From: Symbiodinium sp. CCMP2592
Taxonomy: Eukaryota; Sar; Dinophyceae; Suessiales; Symbiodiniaceae
Direction of reading: 5' to 3'
DNA length: 64,000 nt
Assembly (NCBI GenBank): GCA_905221615.1
Contig: CAJNDT010001291.1
Coordinates: 803,959-867,958 of the forward strand
Shown here in pieces: positions 1 to 11,596 of the stretch. Positions within the stretch are counted from its first letter, which is position 1. Every line of letters begins with the position of its first letter. The notes under the pieces are model-generated. The model had not been told where the DNA came from, made no database searches, and worked only from the letters and a program-made list of their open reading frames with translations. Position numbers and translations under genes: made by a program.

Positions 1-96
1 GCACATGAAGAAGAGAAACGCCACAAGGTGATGTCTTGGTATCCCACCTATGATTGTGAACGCGCTATGCTTCAGTCTAGTACAATCTTTTGCTAA
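1..96 (+). CDS. possible 3' exon end of an unknown gene, cut by window edge
   Basis: Frame 1 is open from the first base to a TAA at 94-96, giving 31 residues that begin AHEEEKRHKVMSWYPTYD. The charged composition resembles coding sequence. No splice acceptor can be seen because the window starts here, and no domain is recognisable. It could equally be chance; the next few hundred bases are microsatellite. Confidence 0.2.
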   Translation, partial: AHEEEKRHKVMSWYPTYDCERAMLQSSTIFC

Positions 97-480
97 GAAA
101 GCTAAACAAATTGCCACACGCCGTTGCACGATGGACCCACGCACCAGGATAACACCTAATCTTGGAGGTGTAGATGTTCGCATGGTCATATAGGCCTCTG
201 TCTCTGTGTAAGTGTCCCGGTGCGTGTGCCCACCGGCGCCACCTCCAAGCAAGCCGAACATAAAATACTGTTCGGCTTTGCGCCTGAACTGTCTTAAACC
301 TGGAGAGGTGTGTAGGCTGCCGACGCTCGTGACACCAGATAGACGGAAAAGCAAAGCAAAAACTAAGCCAAAACAAAACCAGCAACTTCACCTCCAGGCG
401 GTCCGAGAAGACCTGACACAAACAAACATACGTTCAATATGCAGACGTGATCATAAAGTTGCCAAGTCCCGCACCGCAAG
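97..480. other. unassigned unique sequence
   Basis: Short overlapping frames exist on both strands, but none has convincing composition or splice sites. I see nothing definite here. Confidence 0.3.
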
Positions 481-800
<320 letters not shown>

Positions 801-855
801 CTGCGCAAACTCGGGCCATGACCTCATCCTTGGCAGCCTCGTGCTGCCCGCAGTT

Positions 856-930
856 ATCATTATTATTGTTATTATTATTATTATTATTATTACTACCATT
901 ATTGTGATTATTATTATATGTGTATATATA
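856..930. repeat. (ATT)n microsatellite
   Basis: ATT/GTT trinucleotides followed by a short TATATG tract. Confidence 0.9.
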
Positions 931-1000
931 TATGTATATTTGCGGTTATTTCCACCTCCGCGTCTCCGCACAAACTCGGGCCACCTACCAGTCGTAGAAG

Positions 1001-1021
1001 TAGGAGTAGGAGTAGGAGTAG

Positions 1022-1085
<64 letters not shown>
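1001..1085. repeat. (GTA)n microsatellite
   Basis: GGAGTA units grade into about 20 uninterrupted GTA units. This tract borders the telomere-like matrix. Confidence 0.95.
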
Positions 1086-1086
<1 letters not shown>

Positions 1087-1336
1087 CCTCAAAACATCCT
1101 AAGCCCAATGCTATTCTGCAGATCCCGAACCCTGAAAAGCCCTAGAAAATGAAGTTTGGTTGGCGAAGATCTAGTCATCTATAGTAGTCTATGAGCCTCA
1201 AGAGGTCCCGAACCTCACAGCTCTAAACCCCACCCTTAAGGCCTAAGCCCTGTAACGAGAACTCAAATCCGAGAACCCTCAACCCGCAGAGCCTCGGCCG
1301 TACCCTCAGCCATCAATCCGAAAGCACTGACCTAAA

Positions 1337-1443
1337 TGGGAGCTTCCGAAAATAAGGGACCCGAATATCGTACCCTAAACAGTAGGATCTTACTATAAGG
1401 ACCCCAAAATCAGGTACAGTACCCCTAAGTTTCGGAAACTCCC
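1337..1443. mobile_element. foldback element, family F13
   Basis: Outer arms GGGAGCTTCCGAAAATAAGG and CTTAGTTTCGG-type complement (right arm read on plus as CCTAAGTTTCGGAAACTCCC). The loop holds the pair AGTAGGATCTTACTATAAGG. F13 relatives lie at 4984 and 33730. Confidence 0.7.
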
Positions 1444-2240
1444 AAGTCCTTGGTGTAGACTGCAGTGTAGACCCCTGAATAACAAACTCCATAAACCCTA
1501 AACCCTAAACCCGAGGCAGGGAGTCTTGTTCACCAGGGGTCTACAGCAAAATCAAGACCCTGAAACCTACTCTGAACTCTAAACCCTCAAGTATCCGTGT
1601 TGAACCCCGCAAAAGACTCCGAAATGCTAAACCATAAGTCCAACGCCCCAATTACGTCCTAACCCCCAAAGCCTCAACCCTAAACCCCCAACACTAGACC
1701 CTTCCGAAACCCTCACTCAACCCAAACCCTAAAGTCTAAACCCCAAACCCTAAACACCAGAACCTACATTCCAAACCCCAAAGTCCAAACCCCAAACCCT
1801 AAACCCCAAAACCAAAGTTCAAAACCCCAAAGTCCAAACCCCAAGCCCTAAACCCCGGTCCGTGAGGATCTTGTGCACCGACGCTGTGGGCAGTGGGAGC
1901 CCGCCTTCGACGGCGGCGTTCGCCCGGAGCACCTGCGCACGGGCTTATGGTCTTTTCTCGAAATACACTTTGGTAAGGCTTCTTATCGAGTTGCAAAGGC
2001 TCTATGTTCTTTAAACAAGGCTTCATCATGGTTTTGCAACCGCACTTATACTAGAAGGGTTTCCATGCGGGTTTCGGATTAAAGGATCAGGGTTTAGAGT
2101 GTAAGGGAAGGTTTCGGCAAAGATCTAGGGTTTACGAAAGCAGGCGTAGGGCTAAAGGCGTGCCGAACGAAAGCGCGCTCTGTGAGCATGAACTAGACGC
2201 CCACCTAAGACCATGCACTTACGAATTCTGACACTCGCGA

Positions 2241-2516
2241 TCACTCTTTGAGGCATATTGGTTTCCTTCTAAAACATCTGATGCATGCCTGATTGGGGAC
2301 TCTAAAAATGGAGACTTTTTGATTCTTGTTTATTCTCGGTTTCTCGTGCCATTGCAGTGGAGGGCCTTTGCGGTGCTGCTCTGTGACGCTATATATGTCG
2401 AAGTTTGGTGTTCTGTGCTTCAGCGCCATCACCTCGACTCTGTCTGCAATGTAAGGTTTTACACATAAGGACATTGGTGATGTCAGTCCTTTCCATGATT
2501 TCTTGTTACAGTCCAC
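2241..2516 (-). CDS. coding-like island, unknown product
   Basis: An open frame of 91 codons starts at a GTG (2514-2516), with an internal ATG at residue 15 (MSLCVKPYIADRVEVMALKH). It is rich in Lys, Arg and Asn, unlike the repetitive surroundings, and ends at a TGA. CCCTAAA-like sequence flanks it on both sides. It may be one exon of a split gene or a captured fragment. I see no family motif; the CIRCFRRKPIC tail has three cysteines that match no zinc-finger pattern. No spliced partner exon was found. Confidence 0.3.
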   Translation of the reverse strand: MDCNKKSWKGLTSPMSLCVKPYIADRVEVMALKHRTPNFDIYSVTEQHRKGPPLQWHEKPRINKNQKVSIFRVPNQACIRCFRRKPICLKE

Positions 2517-2728
2517 AACAAGTCAAGCCCAATTAGAACTCGGAACACCTACACCACAAACCCGAGGCCACAAACCCGAACCTGCTTAAAGCCCAAACCC
2601 CAACCCCCCTAAAGGTGCAAGGGTCAAGCGTAAAGGGTTCAGGGTTTAGTGATCTTACGACCTCAAGCCCCTTGAAACATACAACCCCAAAGCTTAAACC
2701 TCCTAAAACCCTTAACCCTCAACCTAAA

Positions 2729-2863
2729 TCATAGGGATCCTTAGGGGTGTAGGGGGAGGGGGGGTAGGGGGCCTTAAGGCCCATAATAAGGACTAATAAG
2801 GCCTATTTAAGGAAATATAGTCCCCTACACCCTTCCCCCCTACACCCCTAAGGATCCCTATGA
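2729..2863. mobile_element. foldback element, family F12
   Basis: Left arm TCATAGGGATCCTTAGGGGT is the exact complement of the right arm ACCCCTAAGGATCCCTATGA. The stem continues through a G-rich/C-rich stretch, so one strand of each arm is a G-quadruplex candidate. Relative at 23043. Confidence 0.85.
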
Positions 2864-4389
2864 CTAAACTAGGTGTCGCTTTCAACAGTACCCAAAACTA
2901 TTGATCATCAGGGCTTTTTATTAAGCAGAAAGGGAAGGTATCAACTATCCCAAACCGATACCTAGTGAATCACATGACCCCGACCCCGAACCCGTCAAAA
3001 CTGAAAAAACCTATATACATTCTCGGGCCTAGGCTTGGAACTCCCCGGACAATGTGACATTGCTTTGCATTACACGCCCACTCTGAGCATAAAAAGAAGC
3101 ATAGCAAAAAACAATAGCAACAGTAAGCATAACGACCACACTGACTATGAATCCAGAGATGAATACAACAGTCACAAGAACAAAGCATACTAAACACAAC
3201 TGCAAGCCTAAACCCTAAGCCACCCCAAACCGCAAAACGCAATGATTGTGATGCCGAGCCTAAACCCTAAACCCTAAATCCCAAACTCTAAACCCTAAAC
3301 CCTGAATCCCAAACCCTCAACCCTCAACCCTAAATCCCAAACCCTAAACACTAAATCCCAAACCCTAGACCCTAAACCCTAAACCTTAAATCCCAAACCC
3401 TAAACCCTACACCCTCCTCCACGGGGGCCGCCCGGCGGATGCCGGCAGCGTTGGCGGCAGCAGCCGACAGCTGCTGTGGATCGGAGTCGCACCCGATGAA
3501 GGCCCCTTGCACAAGAAATCGGCTCAGGGTTTAGGCTTATGGGCCTATGGGTTTAGGGTTTAATGTTTGCCGTAAAGTGGCGCATAAGCGGAAGTATCTT
3601 GCGACAGTGTAGTTTCGAGTGCGTCGCTATGTGACGATTGGCCGTTGGAGCCTGATTGTGGATGGCTCTGTCTTTTAACTCTCCCACCCCACGCAGGGGT
3701 TGAGGCCGCCAGGGTGGAAGGTTTGGGGTGTCGGGAAATGACTTTTAAGGGGTCCTGGGTTTGGTGTTCGGGCTCCTTTAGACTTACTATAAGGGTTCCT
3801 TTGCAAGGTTTGGCGCTTGAAGTTTTTGAGCTTACGCTCTAAGGTGTAGATCTTAGGGCTCCCGGGTTTAGGGCTCTTTGTCAGACAAATTTTACGGCTG
3901 CCGGAATCAAAACCCTAAACCCGAAACCCTAGAATCCTAAACCCGAAACCCTAGAATCCTAAACCCGAAACCCTAGACCCCTAAACCCCAAAGCCCTAAA
4001 CCCTAAAGAAACCCTCAACCCCGAAGGTTGCGGAAATCTTGGGTTCGAGGTAGTCGGGCTCCAGAGCAGGGCCCAAAGCCTCAAGGCCCTGCAGCCTAAA
4101 CCCTAAAGCCCTAAGGCAGAAGACCTAAACCCTATATACATTCTAAAGCCTTATGCCCTAAGCCCTATAAATACTGAAGGCTGGAGCCCAGAGCCCTGTA
4201 AATACTAAAGCCTGAAGGCGTTCAGCTCGGGTTTCAACTTGCCTCCGTGGCGCCAGTTCAGTGCCGCTTCACATAGAAGCACCTGGCACGGAAGGAGATG
4301 CGGGCTAAGCATTTAGGTTTTGGGGCTAAGGGTATCGGGTGTTTCCCCGCTAGAAGTCTGAAACTCGAAACCCCTAGACCCTGAAGCCC

Positions 4390-4500
4390 TACTTGGGGGA
4401 TCAGGGTACTTAGGAAGTAGGGTCATAAGTAGCTTCATCGGGATTAGAAGTAGAGATAACTCTAGTTACCTTACTTATAACTCCCTGATGCTCCAAGTAG
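4390..4500. mobile_element. foldback element, family F3
   Basis: Arms ACTTGGGGGATCAGG and CCTGATGCTCCAAGTAG. This is a diverged copy of the commonest family, whose core is CTTAGTAAGTAGGGTTATAA. Confidence 0.75.
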
Positions 4501-4721
4501 AACCTGGAACCGTGGTCCCTGGACAGAAGCCCTGAACCCTCAAACCCTAAACTTTAAACCCTATGGATCCCTTATGGATCGCTTTAAAGGAACCCCCCAG
4601 CTCCCTTTAAAGGACCCTGATACCTCAAACCCTCAAGCTGCTCCTGGAACGTCTCTATCTGCTCAATCGCATACCCTGAACCCCTAAACCCTCAACCACA
4701 AACCCCCAGACCCTAAACCCT

Positions 4722-4830
4722 CCCAGAGCCTCCAAAACCCCTTAATTAGGGAATATACCTTAAATCACATAAGGGCTCCTATTATAATTTAAGGTATATT
4801 CCGTAATCAAGGGGCTTTGGAGGCCCTGGG
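4722..4830. mobile_element. foldback element, family F1
   Basis: Outer ends CCCAGAGCCTCC and GGAGGCCCTGGG. Inner arms contain CTTAATTAGGGAATATACCT and its near-complement. F1 is recognised by CCCAGAG...CTCTGGG ends enclosing TTAATTAAGGAATAT. Confidence 0.85.
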
Positions 4831-4983
4831 CTAAACCCCAACACCCTAAACCCTCAACCCTGATTATCCAGGCCCCTTCGCTACACCCCCTCCCCCCTTG
4901 CCGTAAAACAGGTCCGATCTGGCCCCTCGCCCGCACATCGGATCCAGGACGACCTCAAAACAGCGCCGATGGCTTGATATTAT

Positions 4984-5076
4984 AGTAGTTTCCGAAACAA
5001 GGGGTACCGGGTCCTTATAATGAGGATCCTACCATCAAGTGTACCATATTAGGGTCGCCTGTTTTCGGAAACCCCG
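4984..5076. mobile_element. foldback element, family F13, diverged
   Basis: Arms AGTAGTTTCCGAAACAAGG and CCTGTTTTCGGAAAC. The inner pair is TCCTTATAATGAGGATCC. Confidence 0.6.
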
Positions 5077-5171
5077 TAAAATCGCGGCCTCGCTCTTTTT
5101 CAACCCTTCTTTGGGGGGAGATTATCGGATTATCGCACCCATACTATTCAACTGAGGAACTTAAGGAATAG

Positions 5172-5272
5172 TATTCACCCCGTAAGTAAGGAATATATAG
5201 CTTAAATCATCATAAAAAGCCCTATATAATTTAGCCATAGTCCTGAATAAAGGGGTATTGGGCTCTCTGGGT
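5172..5272. mobile_element. foldback element, family F1, left end decayed
   Basis: The right arm AAAGGGGTATTGGGCTCTCT is intact and ends CTGGG, but the left outer end lacks the CCCAGAG motif. Confidence 0.6.
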
Positions 5273-5518
5273 TGGTGATTATGCGAAAGCCCCTCATAAT
5301 TGTTAGCGGCGATTTCGGGTTTTGAGACTTCGGGATGACTTGAACGCGAATGCTGAACACACCACCCGGTCGAGGGTTTAGTTTTGAGGGTTGAGGGTTT
5401 TTAGGGTTGAGGGTTTAGTTTTGAGGGTTTAGGGTTTTTAGGGTTGAGGGTTGAGGGTTGAGGGTTCGGAGGCGAAGTTTGGGGGTTAGCAATCGAACGC
5501 CCCTCGCCTAAAATCTGA

Positions 5519-5624
5519 TATGGGGGCGTTAACAATTGGAACAGGGTTTGGGGGCCCGTTATACTATGATTATATTATATAAGGAACCCCCAAAACTAGT
5601 ATAGGTAATTGTTTAAGCCCCTAT
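5519..5624. mobile_element. foldback element, family F2
   Basis: Left arm TATGGGGGCGTTAACAATTG; right arm CAATTGTTTAAGCCCC in inverted form (read as AATTGTTTAAGCCCCTATA). Middle segment GGGTTTGGGGGCCC...AACCCCCAAAA is typical of F2. Confidence 0.8.
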
Positions 5625-6374
5625 AATATATCCATCCGAACCCAACTTGCTGAACTTCCCCCAGAATAAGCAACAGTCGGGATAAGCCTTGGACCTTGGA
5701 TGTGGGCTTCACAGGCAGATGCCCTGGCCCCAACAGTGCAAAACGAAAATCAAGGGCGCACTTGCTCCAAACCCTTATTTCAAATTTCTACTAGTAGTGA
5801 ATACGACTTTCGCAAACGCACACCGCCCTCACGTCCTATTCTGTATTTCTAATCCTATTCTGTATTTCTAACCTCTAACTTCGCCGTTGGAGGGCTTACG
5901 TTTTTAGGTTTTAAGCTTTAGAGTTTAGAGTTTTGGGGTTTGAGGGTTTTGAGATCGTAGACAGGGCACAGCGCGAGGATTCCTGTGTCTGCTTCAATAT
6001 GAAACTCGACACAGCGCTGGACCCGCAATCCCGAGCACTAAACCCGCAATCTTGAGCCCGGCAGTGCTATGCGGCTATGCCCTGAGGACTGTAGAAAAGA
6101 CCCCTGATGTAGCCCCATGTGAAACCTCACGCAGCCCTAATCCTCAAGCCCTACACCCTGATCTTAAACATGTGAACTCTACGGCCTTAAACCCCAAGCT
6201 CCAAGCCTAAACCTCAAAGGAACCCTTAAACGAACCCTTGAAGGAGCCCCTAAAAGGAACCCTCGGAAGAACCCTGAACACGGGGGCCTCGTTGGGTTGG
6301 ATGTCCAGACACCGCGCCAGAACCTCACTCTTAGGCTTGAAGAAGATTCGGGCTTCACTGTGTTGAGGGGCTTA

Positions 6375-6476
6375 CCCAGAGAGCCCAATACCCCTTAATT
6401 AAGGAATATAGCTTAAGTCATAATATGAAGCCCTACAAAATTTAAGCCATACTCCTTTTCGAGGATAAGGAGTTGG
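6375..6476. mobile_element. foldback element, family F1, right end decayed
   Basis: Left end CCCAGAGAGCCCAATACCCC is intact. The right arm decays after TTTAAGCCATACTCC and keeps only AGTTGGG. Confidence 0.65.
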
Positions 6477-6582
6477 GTGCGGCCTGGTGCTGGCAATAGC
6501 GGTCCAGAGCCAAAAATGGCACCAGGAACTGCTGTTCAGGGTGCTTGAAGTTGAAGCTCTCTTTGCTTTGCAAACACATATA

Positions 6583-6693
6583 CTTGGTTTCTGAGTGGCC
6601 CCTTTATAATAAGGCTACCCTTTTTCTTGCTGTTTGGTCTTAATAAGGGAACCCTAAACTAAAAAGGGCAAAAGGGTGCCACTCAGGAACCTA
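6583..6693. mobile_element. foldback element, family F10
   Basis: Arms CTTGGTTTCTGAGTGGCCCC and GTGCCACTCAGGAACCTAG. The inner pair is ACCCTTTTTCTTG and CTAAAAAGGGCAAAAGGGT. Confidence 0.75.
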
Positions 6694-6769
6694 GTCTATA
6701 AAACTTTGTATATACATGTAGCTCCGGGCATCCCACAGTAGCTCCGCCACCATGCGTGGTCATCATACC

Positions 6770-6876
6770 CTACTGTTTGCTTAAGAACCCCCCAAAAAAT
6801 AAAAATAATAATCCCTATATTACCCCCATAAGGAATATGTTTTTTATTTTTTGGGGGTTCTTAAGCAAATAGTAGT
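6770..6876. mobile_element. foldback element, family F7
   Basis: Arms CTACTGTTTGCTTAAGAACC and GGTTCTTAAGCAAATAGTAG enclose complementary A-rich and T-rich AAAAAATAAAAA tracts. A close copy lies at 29857, inverted in its central segment. Confidence 0.85.
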
Positions 6877-7487
6877 ACCGCAGCCTGTGTTTGAAGACTC
6901 CAGTGCGCAAACGAAACAAATCCTGCGGGAGGTGCCATTTACCAGACCCCCCTACACCCGCCTCATTCAAACATAGACCCAAAAGAGTGACCTAAACCCT
7001 AAAACCCTAAACCCTAAACCTTCAATTTAACCCTAAACCCTACACCCTAAACCTTTGACCCTAAAACCCTAAAACCCTAAACACTAAACCCTAAGACGTC
7101 AGCCCCTATCTTGATCCATGTTCTCCTATTCTCGCTAACCTACAAAGCTTTAACGAAAAACGGGCGAAGAAGCAAGCAAAACAGCTACGGAACCCCATGC
7201 TAGTCTATTTCCACAACTTGCACGCAGAGTCAGTAGGATAATCCTTTTGAAACAAACTGGCACTTCTAAGCCACAATTATCACCTAAACCCTTACACCCT
7301 GCACAAAAAGCCGTAGCTCAGAAGACTAAACCCAACACCCTGGCCGAAGCTCCAAACCCTAACCCTAAACCCTGCACCGTAAACCCGAAGCCCGAAAAAC
7401 CTGGTTTCTCCAGGTGTCTGGAATATCAGAACTCAATATACTATAAGTACCATAATTGCGTCAACTCTTTTTCAATTCTTCCGATTC

Positions 7488-7889
7488 TTACATCACTACA
7501 ACCATGAGGACTTGGCTCCCCTGCCCAGGCAATCGCCGGGTGCAGGCCTGGCGGGATGCGAGAATGCATAGGGGCCTCAACAACCGACTAGGGTTTCTGC
7601 GAGGGCCGAGGATGTAGGTCGGGCAGCCGCTGAAGGCCTCGGTTGGGAGGAAGGCCTCGCCATCATGATAAACGGAGTGTATACCAACGCCACCGGAGGA
7701 TAGCCCAAACCCACTGGAGGATAAGGCGTTGATCTCGATGATGGGATCGTTGCCGGGACCGCTGTATGGGACCGGTGGTGGGACCGCTGGTGGAACCGAT
7801 TCTGGGACCGCGGTGGTGGAAGGTTCCTCTGTCCTCCCTGTAGAGACATGTTGCGGCACGCCGTGGCCTCCTTTGCCCAGAGACTCCAA
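7488..7889 (-). CDS. coding-like proline-rich frame next to a foldback element
   Basis: A 133-codon frame whose first residues (MESLGKGG, from a TTG) lie in the end of the F1 element at 7876-7984. The middle is Pro/Ser/Gly-rich (AVPESVPPAVPPPVPYSG) and comes from a small CGGTCCCA-type minisatellite at about 7740-7810. The C-terminal part (YHDGEAFLPTEAFSGCPTYI) has more ordinary composition. A second frame on the same strand (7577-7849) is also open, so coding status is uncertain. No domain recognised. Confidence 0.25.
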   Translation of the reverse strand: MESLGKGGHGVPQHVSTGRTEEPSTTAVPESVPPAVPPPVPYSGPGNDPIIEINALSSSGFGLSSGGVGIHSVYHDGEAFLPTEAFSGCPTYILGPRRNPSRLLRPLCILASRQACTRRLPGQGSQVLMVVVM

Positions 7890-7984
7890 TATCCCTTAAT
7901 TAAGGAATATTCCTTAAATCATATTAGGGATCCTACTATGATTTAAGGAATATTCCTTAATTAAGGGATATTGGAGCCTCTGGG
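7876..7984. mobile_element. foldback element, family F1, near-perfect
   Basis: CCCAGAGACTCCAATATCCC at the left pairs with GGGATATTGGAGCCTCTGGG at the right with one mismatch. TTAATTAAGGAATATTCCTT occurs in the left arm and as its complement in the right arm. Confidence 0.95.
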
Positions 7985-8530
7985 TGTGAAAAGCGAAGCC
8001 TGGTCTGGGGAGAGGAACCCCATCTGCGCCCCGGTCAAAGCCGAGTAAGGCAGGCGACGGTTCCTTTAAAGGGTTCTATACGGTACTATAAGTGAAGAGT
8101 TACTACTATATGGGTTTAGCATAGGGGCCTCGAACATACGAATGCGGAATTTTGCGGGTGATACTTATGTAGAATTTACGAACTCTAAGCAACAGTATTG
8201 GTAATTACTCTGGTAGGTTGTACTAAGCCCGGAAACCTCTTCAGGATATCACGGTTTACGGCTCGGTTTTAAGGTCTACGGCCTGGGGTTGGCGATCAGA
8301 GTCGGTGAAGTAGGGTTTCAGCCTAAGGTTTAGCATTTAAGGTCTTGGAGTTTCGGGTTTAGGGTCGAGGAATTATGGAGTTGGGGGTATGGGGTAGGGT
8401 GCAGGGTTTAGGGTTTTTTTGGGGGTTTACGGTTCAGGGTTTAGGATTTAGGGTCTAGGAATTAAGGAGGTGGGGTCTGGGGTTGCCTACGAGGAACCCC
8501 AGTGGAGGTTGAGGGCGAGGAGCAGCTACT

Positions 8531-8633
8531 GTAGGGGGCTTAATAATTAGAATAGGGTTTTGGTGAGTGTTTCTTATATTATAGTATAACATACCGCCCA
8601 AGCCCCATTGTAATTATTAAGGCCAGTATAGTA
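8531..8633. mobile_element. foldback element, family F2
   Basis: Arms TAGGGGGCTTAATAATTAGA and TAATTATTAAGGCCAGTATA. The centre is AT-rich. Confidence 0.75.
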
Positions 8634-9505
8634 GGTCCCTCGACCTTCAGAAGAAGCCCCAAACCTTCGAAATGCATAGCCTTGGCTCGAAAAAGGTAAC
8701 TTGAGGATGTTCGACCCGGGTTCGATCCCTACACCCTTTACCCTAAACCCCTAAACCCGAAACCCTAAACCCCTAAACCCTAAACCCCTAAGAACCGTAA
8801 AACCTTAAACCCCTAACCCCCTAAACCCCTAAACCCCGAATCCTAAAGCCTAAACTCTAAGCCCTAAATTTTGATTGTCTAAAAGCCCGAACTCACTGAA
8901 AACCCCAAAACACGCGACAATTTCGTCACAACTCCATGAAAACGTTTTTGCGAAGCCCTAAACTCTAAACCCCGAGCTCTGGACCAGAAGCCCGTCAGTC
9001 TCGACACTGAAACTTCTCTGTCTCATCACCCCCAACCAGCACTAGGGCACTAGGGTTTAGGGGTTTAGGGTTGAGGGGTTTAGGGTTTAGGAGTTGAGGG
9101 TTTAGAGTTTACGGTTTGGGACACAAAAAGAAAGCCAGTTCGTCGTCATGGCACGAAGCTTCGACGCCTAAAACCTGGACCTGGGAACCGTGAACTCCCA
9201 TACTCCTAGACTCCAAAACTTCGAGCGATTAGAATTCCGACACTTCTATACCCCACATCCCTAAACCCTAGACCCTAAACATGTAAACTCTTAAACTCCT
9301 GACTCCTTAGCCTCAACATCCAAAGACAGGAAAGAACGGGCGCCCGTGTGGTTTAAAGGGGGTTTTAAGGGAACCTAAGCCCCAAAAAAGAGAACAAGGG
9401 CCTACTCTGGGTCCTAGAACAAAATTTCCTAATGTCCCTAAACGCTCCCGCTTATCAAACCCAAGGGTCCTAAGAACCTATCGAATAGGGTTTGGGGTTT
9501 AGGTC

Positions 9506-9624
9506 CTACGGTTGATGATATAAATCCTGCATTACCCATAACAAGGATATAATAAGGAATATACCATAATTCCCATCGTTTAGGGTCCTTAAGGTAATGC
9601 AGGATTTGTATCATCAACCGTAGA
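9506..9624. mobile_element. foldback element, family F6
   Basis: Left CTACGGTTGATGATATAAAT and right ATTTGTATCATCAACCGTAG form a long stem with one mismatch. The stem continues through CCTGCATTACC and GGTAATGCAGG. Second copy at 18081. Confidence 0.9.
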
Positions 9625-9734
9625 TCCCAAAGGCGCCTGTGTGCACCAGGTAGCACCCCCGGCCGCCGAGCGGTTGAACCAGGGCCTCGGCTAGAAGCGG
9701 CGGCTTCGGATTCGGAGCTTCTATAGTTTAAAAC

Positions 9735-9826
9735 TTACCTTAACCTTGAACAACCTACCTTTTCAGGGTTCCCTATTACGATTTCCGTATATACGTCCCT
9801 AAAGATGTAGGTTCTTCCGGGTTGGA
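9735..9826. mobile_element. foldback element, family F5, imperfect
   Basis: Core arms AACAACCTACCTTTTCAGGG and CCCTAAAGATGTAGGTTCTT, with a loop containing TTATACG-type sequence shared with copies at 18724 and 36780. Confidence 0.65.
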
Positions 9827-9834
9827 AGCAACTT

Positions 9835-9943
9835 CTACTTAGAGGATCATGGGACTTAGTAAGCAGGGTTACAACTACCTTGCTTGGGGTTTAGTTACCT
9901 TGCTTATAACCCCACTTACGAAGTCCCTGATCCTCTAAGTAGA
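9835..9943. mobile_element. foldback element, family F3
   Basis: Left CTACTTAGAGGATCATGGGA and right CCCTGATCCTCTAAGTAG. It lies only 8 bp after the F5 copy. Confidence 0.9.
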
Positions 9944-11156
9944 GTTTCAGATTTAGGTTTTAGTGTTTAGGGTCGGGGATTTAAGGTTTCGGGTTTGGGA
10001 TTTAGGGTGTATGGTTTGGGTTTAGGGTTTGGGGCTTAGGGTTTATTGGGGTTTTGGATTTTGGGTTCAAGGCTTTAACAAAGGCTGTAAAGGCTGTTGA
10101 GGGGCTGTCAGGCTCTCTCTACGCGGTTTGCCAGGGTTTAATAGGGGCTCTACACAGGTTCCAACTGGCTTCGCAGTTCCACAAGGAGCTGCTCGTAATA
10201 CGGCATGGCACTCGCAAGCAGTATTTTCGGAGGTTAACCTCAAGGTAGTGAAAGAACTCTGGTGAAGGTGTCTCCCAAGCCTTCCAGCTTTAACACTCAA
10301 CACACTCAACGATGAACCCTGTAAACATATTGGTTCTGTGGGAGCCCTGGCTTATCTGCGGTGGCTTTATACCTGGGCATACGGCAGTTTGTATTGCTCT
10401 GGAAGCAAGTTGCGACCTTAGTTTTCACCTGGACCCCTCTGCGGTTTTTTGAGGACTGCGTATCTCAGATTCATCTCGATGTCCTAGCACATTGCACCTG
10501 TCGACCAATACTCGAGGGCCCTAAACCCTAAACCCTAAAACCGTAAGACCCCTAAACCGAAGTCGGACTCAGTACATGGCAACGTTAACGGAGCCTTCAA
10601 ATTCTTCGTCAGGCACCAGCGGCAGTCTAACGAGAAAAGCCAGGGTTTAGGGGTTTAGGGTTCAGGGGTTTAGGGTTTAGGGTTTAGGGTAGAAGGGTTG
10701 TTTATAGTTTCGGGGTGTTTTGAAAGGTTCTCTCAGTCAACAATGCGGCTGCAGCAGCACCTCGAAACATGTCGTCACCTTGTGCCGGTGACGCAATAAC
10801 TAACCTTCATAGCCCGATTGTCTCGAACGTCGCATTGGGACCACGGCAGTGAGACAGACGAGGAGCTCATCTTGGTTCAGCTGCACGCGAACCTACGCAA
10901 AATCAGGGCTTCAAAAGTCTGGCTTTTAGGTTTGCAGGTGTGTTGCGTCTTAGGTGGCGGGCGTCTAGACCCTAAACCCTAAACCCTAAACCCTAAACCC
11001 CTGAACCCTAAACCCTAAACCCTAAACCCTAAACCCTAAACCATGGTATTCTGGCCTCCTTATCTCCATCAGAAACCTGTCCTTCACACAGCCTTCCTCT
11101 TGGGCCTGAAAAGAGGTTCAAGTTCCATGTGTCTAGGGCATCACAGTAGCAGTTTG

Positions 11157-11246
11157 GGGCTTTTAAAGCCTTTGAAAAATATTAGTAAATAAGATCCTCT
11201 TTAGCCCAATAAGGGAAAATATAAAATGTCCCAAAGCTCAACCTAG
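11157..11246. mobile_element. short element, family F9, between 14-bp direct repeats
   Basis: Sequence from GGGCTTTTAAAGCCTTTGAA to CAACCTAG. The 14-mer TAGCAGTTTGGGGC occurs immediately before it (11147-11160, overlapping its first bases) and just after it (11249-11262). Confidence 0.75.
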
Positions 11247-11488
11247 AATAGCAGTTTGGGGCACAGTCAACTGCAGCCACAATGAGGAACGCCGGGGAAC
11301 ACTAATACTTCAGCAACTATTCAAGCATGCCTCATCGGTGGGTCCATGTTGAGCTGTGATCGGCTGTGGGGGTGGATGATAGTTTTGGGGTTTCATATTT
11401 GGTGCTTCTGAACACTCAAACCCGCCCCAAAAAGTCCTAAGCTCCAAATGCCCCACACGGGCTAAGTCCAAAAACGATAGACCCGTAA

Positions 11489-11596
11489 CTAGGTCCCTGA
11501 ATCGGCCCTTAGTAATAAGGGTACCCTTTTTCCTACTATGTCTTAATAAGGGGACCCGAAAAGAAAAAGGGCAAAAGGGCACTACTGAACCCCTAG
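11489..11596. mobile_element. foldback element, family F10
   Basis: Starts CTAGGTCCCTGAATCGGCCC and ends GGGCACTACTGAACCCCTAG. The inner pair TACCCTTTTTCCTA / AAAAAGGGCAAAAGGG is shared with 6583 and 27229. Confidence 0.75.

Larger units (their letters stand above)
2520..7480. other. telomere-like matrix with foldback elements, no gene
   Basis: Contains the foldback elements listed separately plus degenerate heptamers and a short GC-rich unique patch near 3415-3520. Frames at 2970-3242, 3645-3842, 6179-6388 and 7247-7507 read through repeat DNA and have no splice or domain support. Confidence 0.6.

Noticed and set aside
1490-1855. True telomere or chromosome end
   Set aside because: Runs are degenerate, short and of mixed orientation, with unique DNA on both sides.
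8640-8735. Possible tRNA from a GGTTCGATCCC B-box-like motif near 8720
   Set aside because: No matching acceptor stem, A box or anticodon arm can be folded around it.
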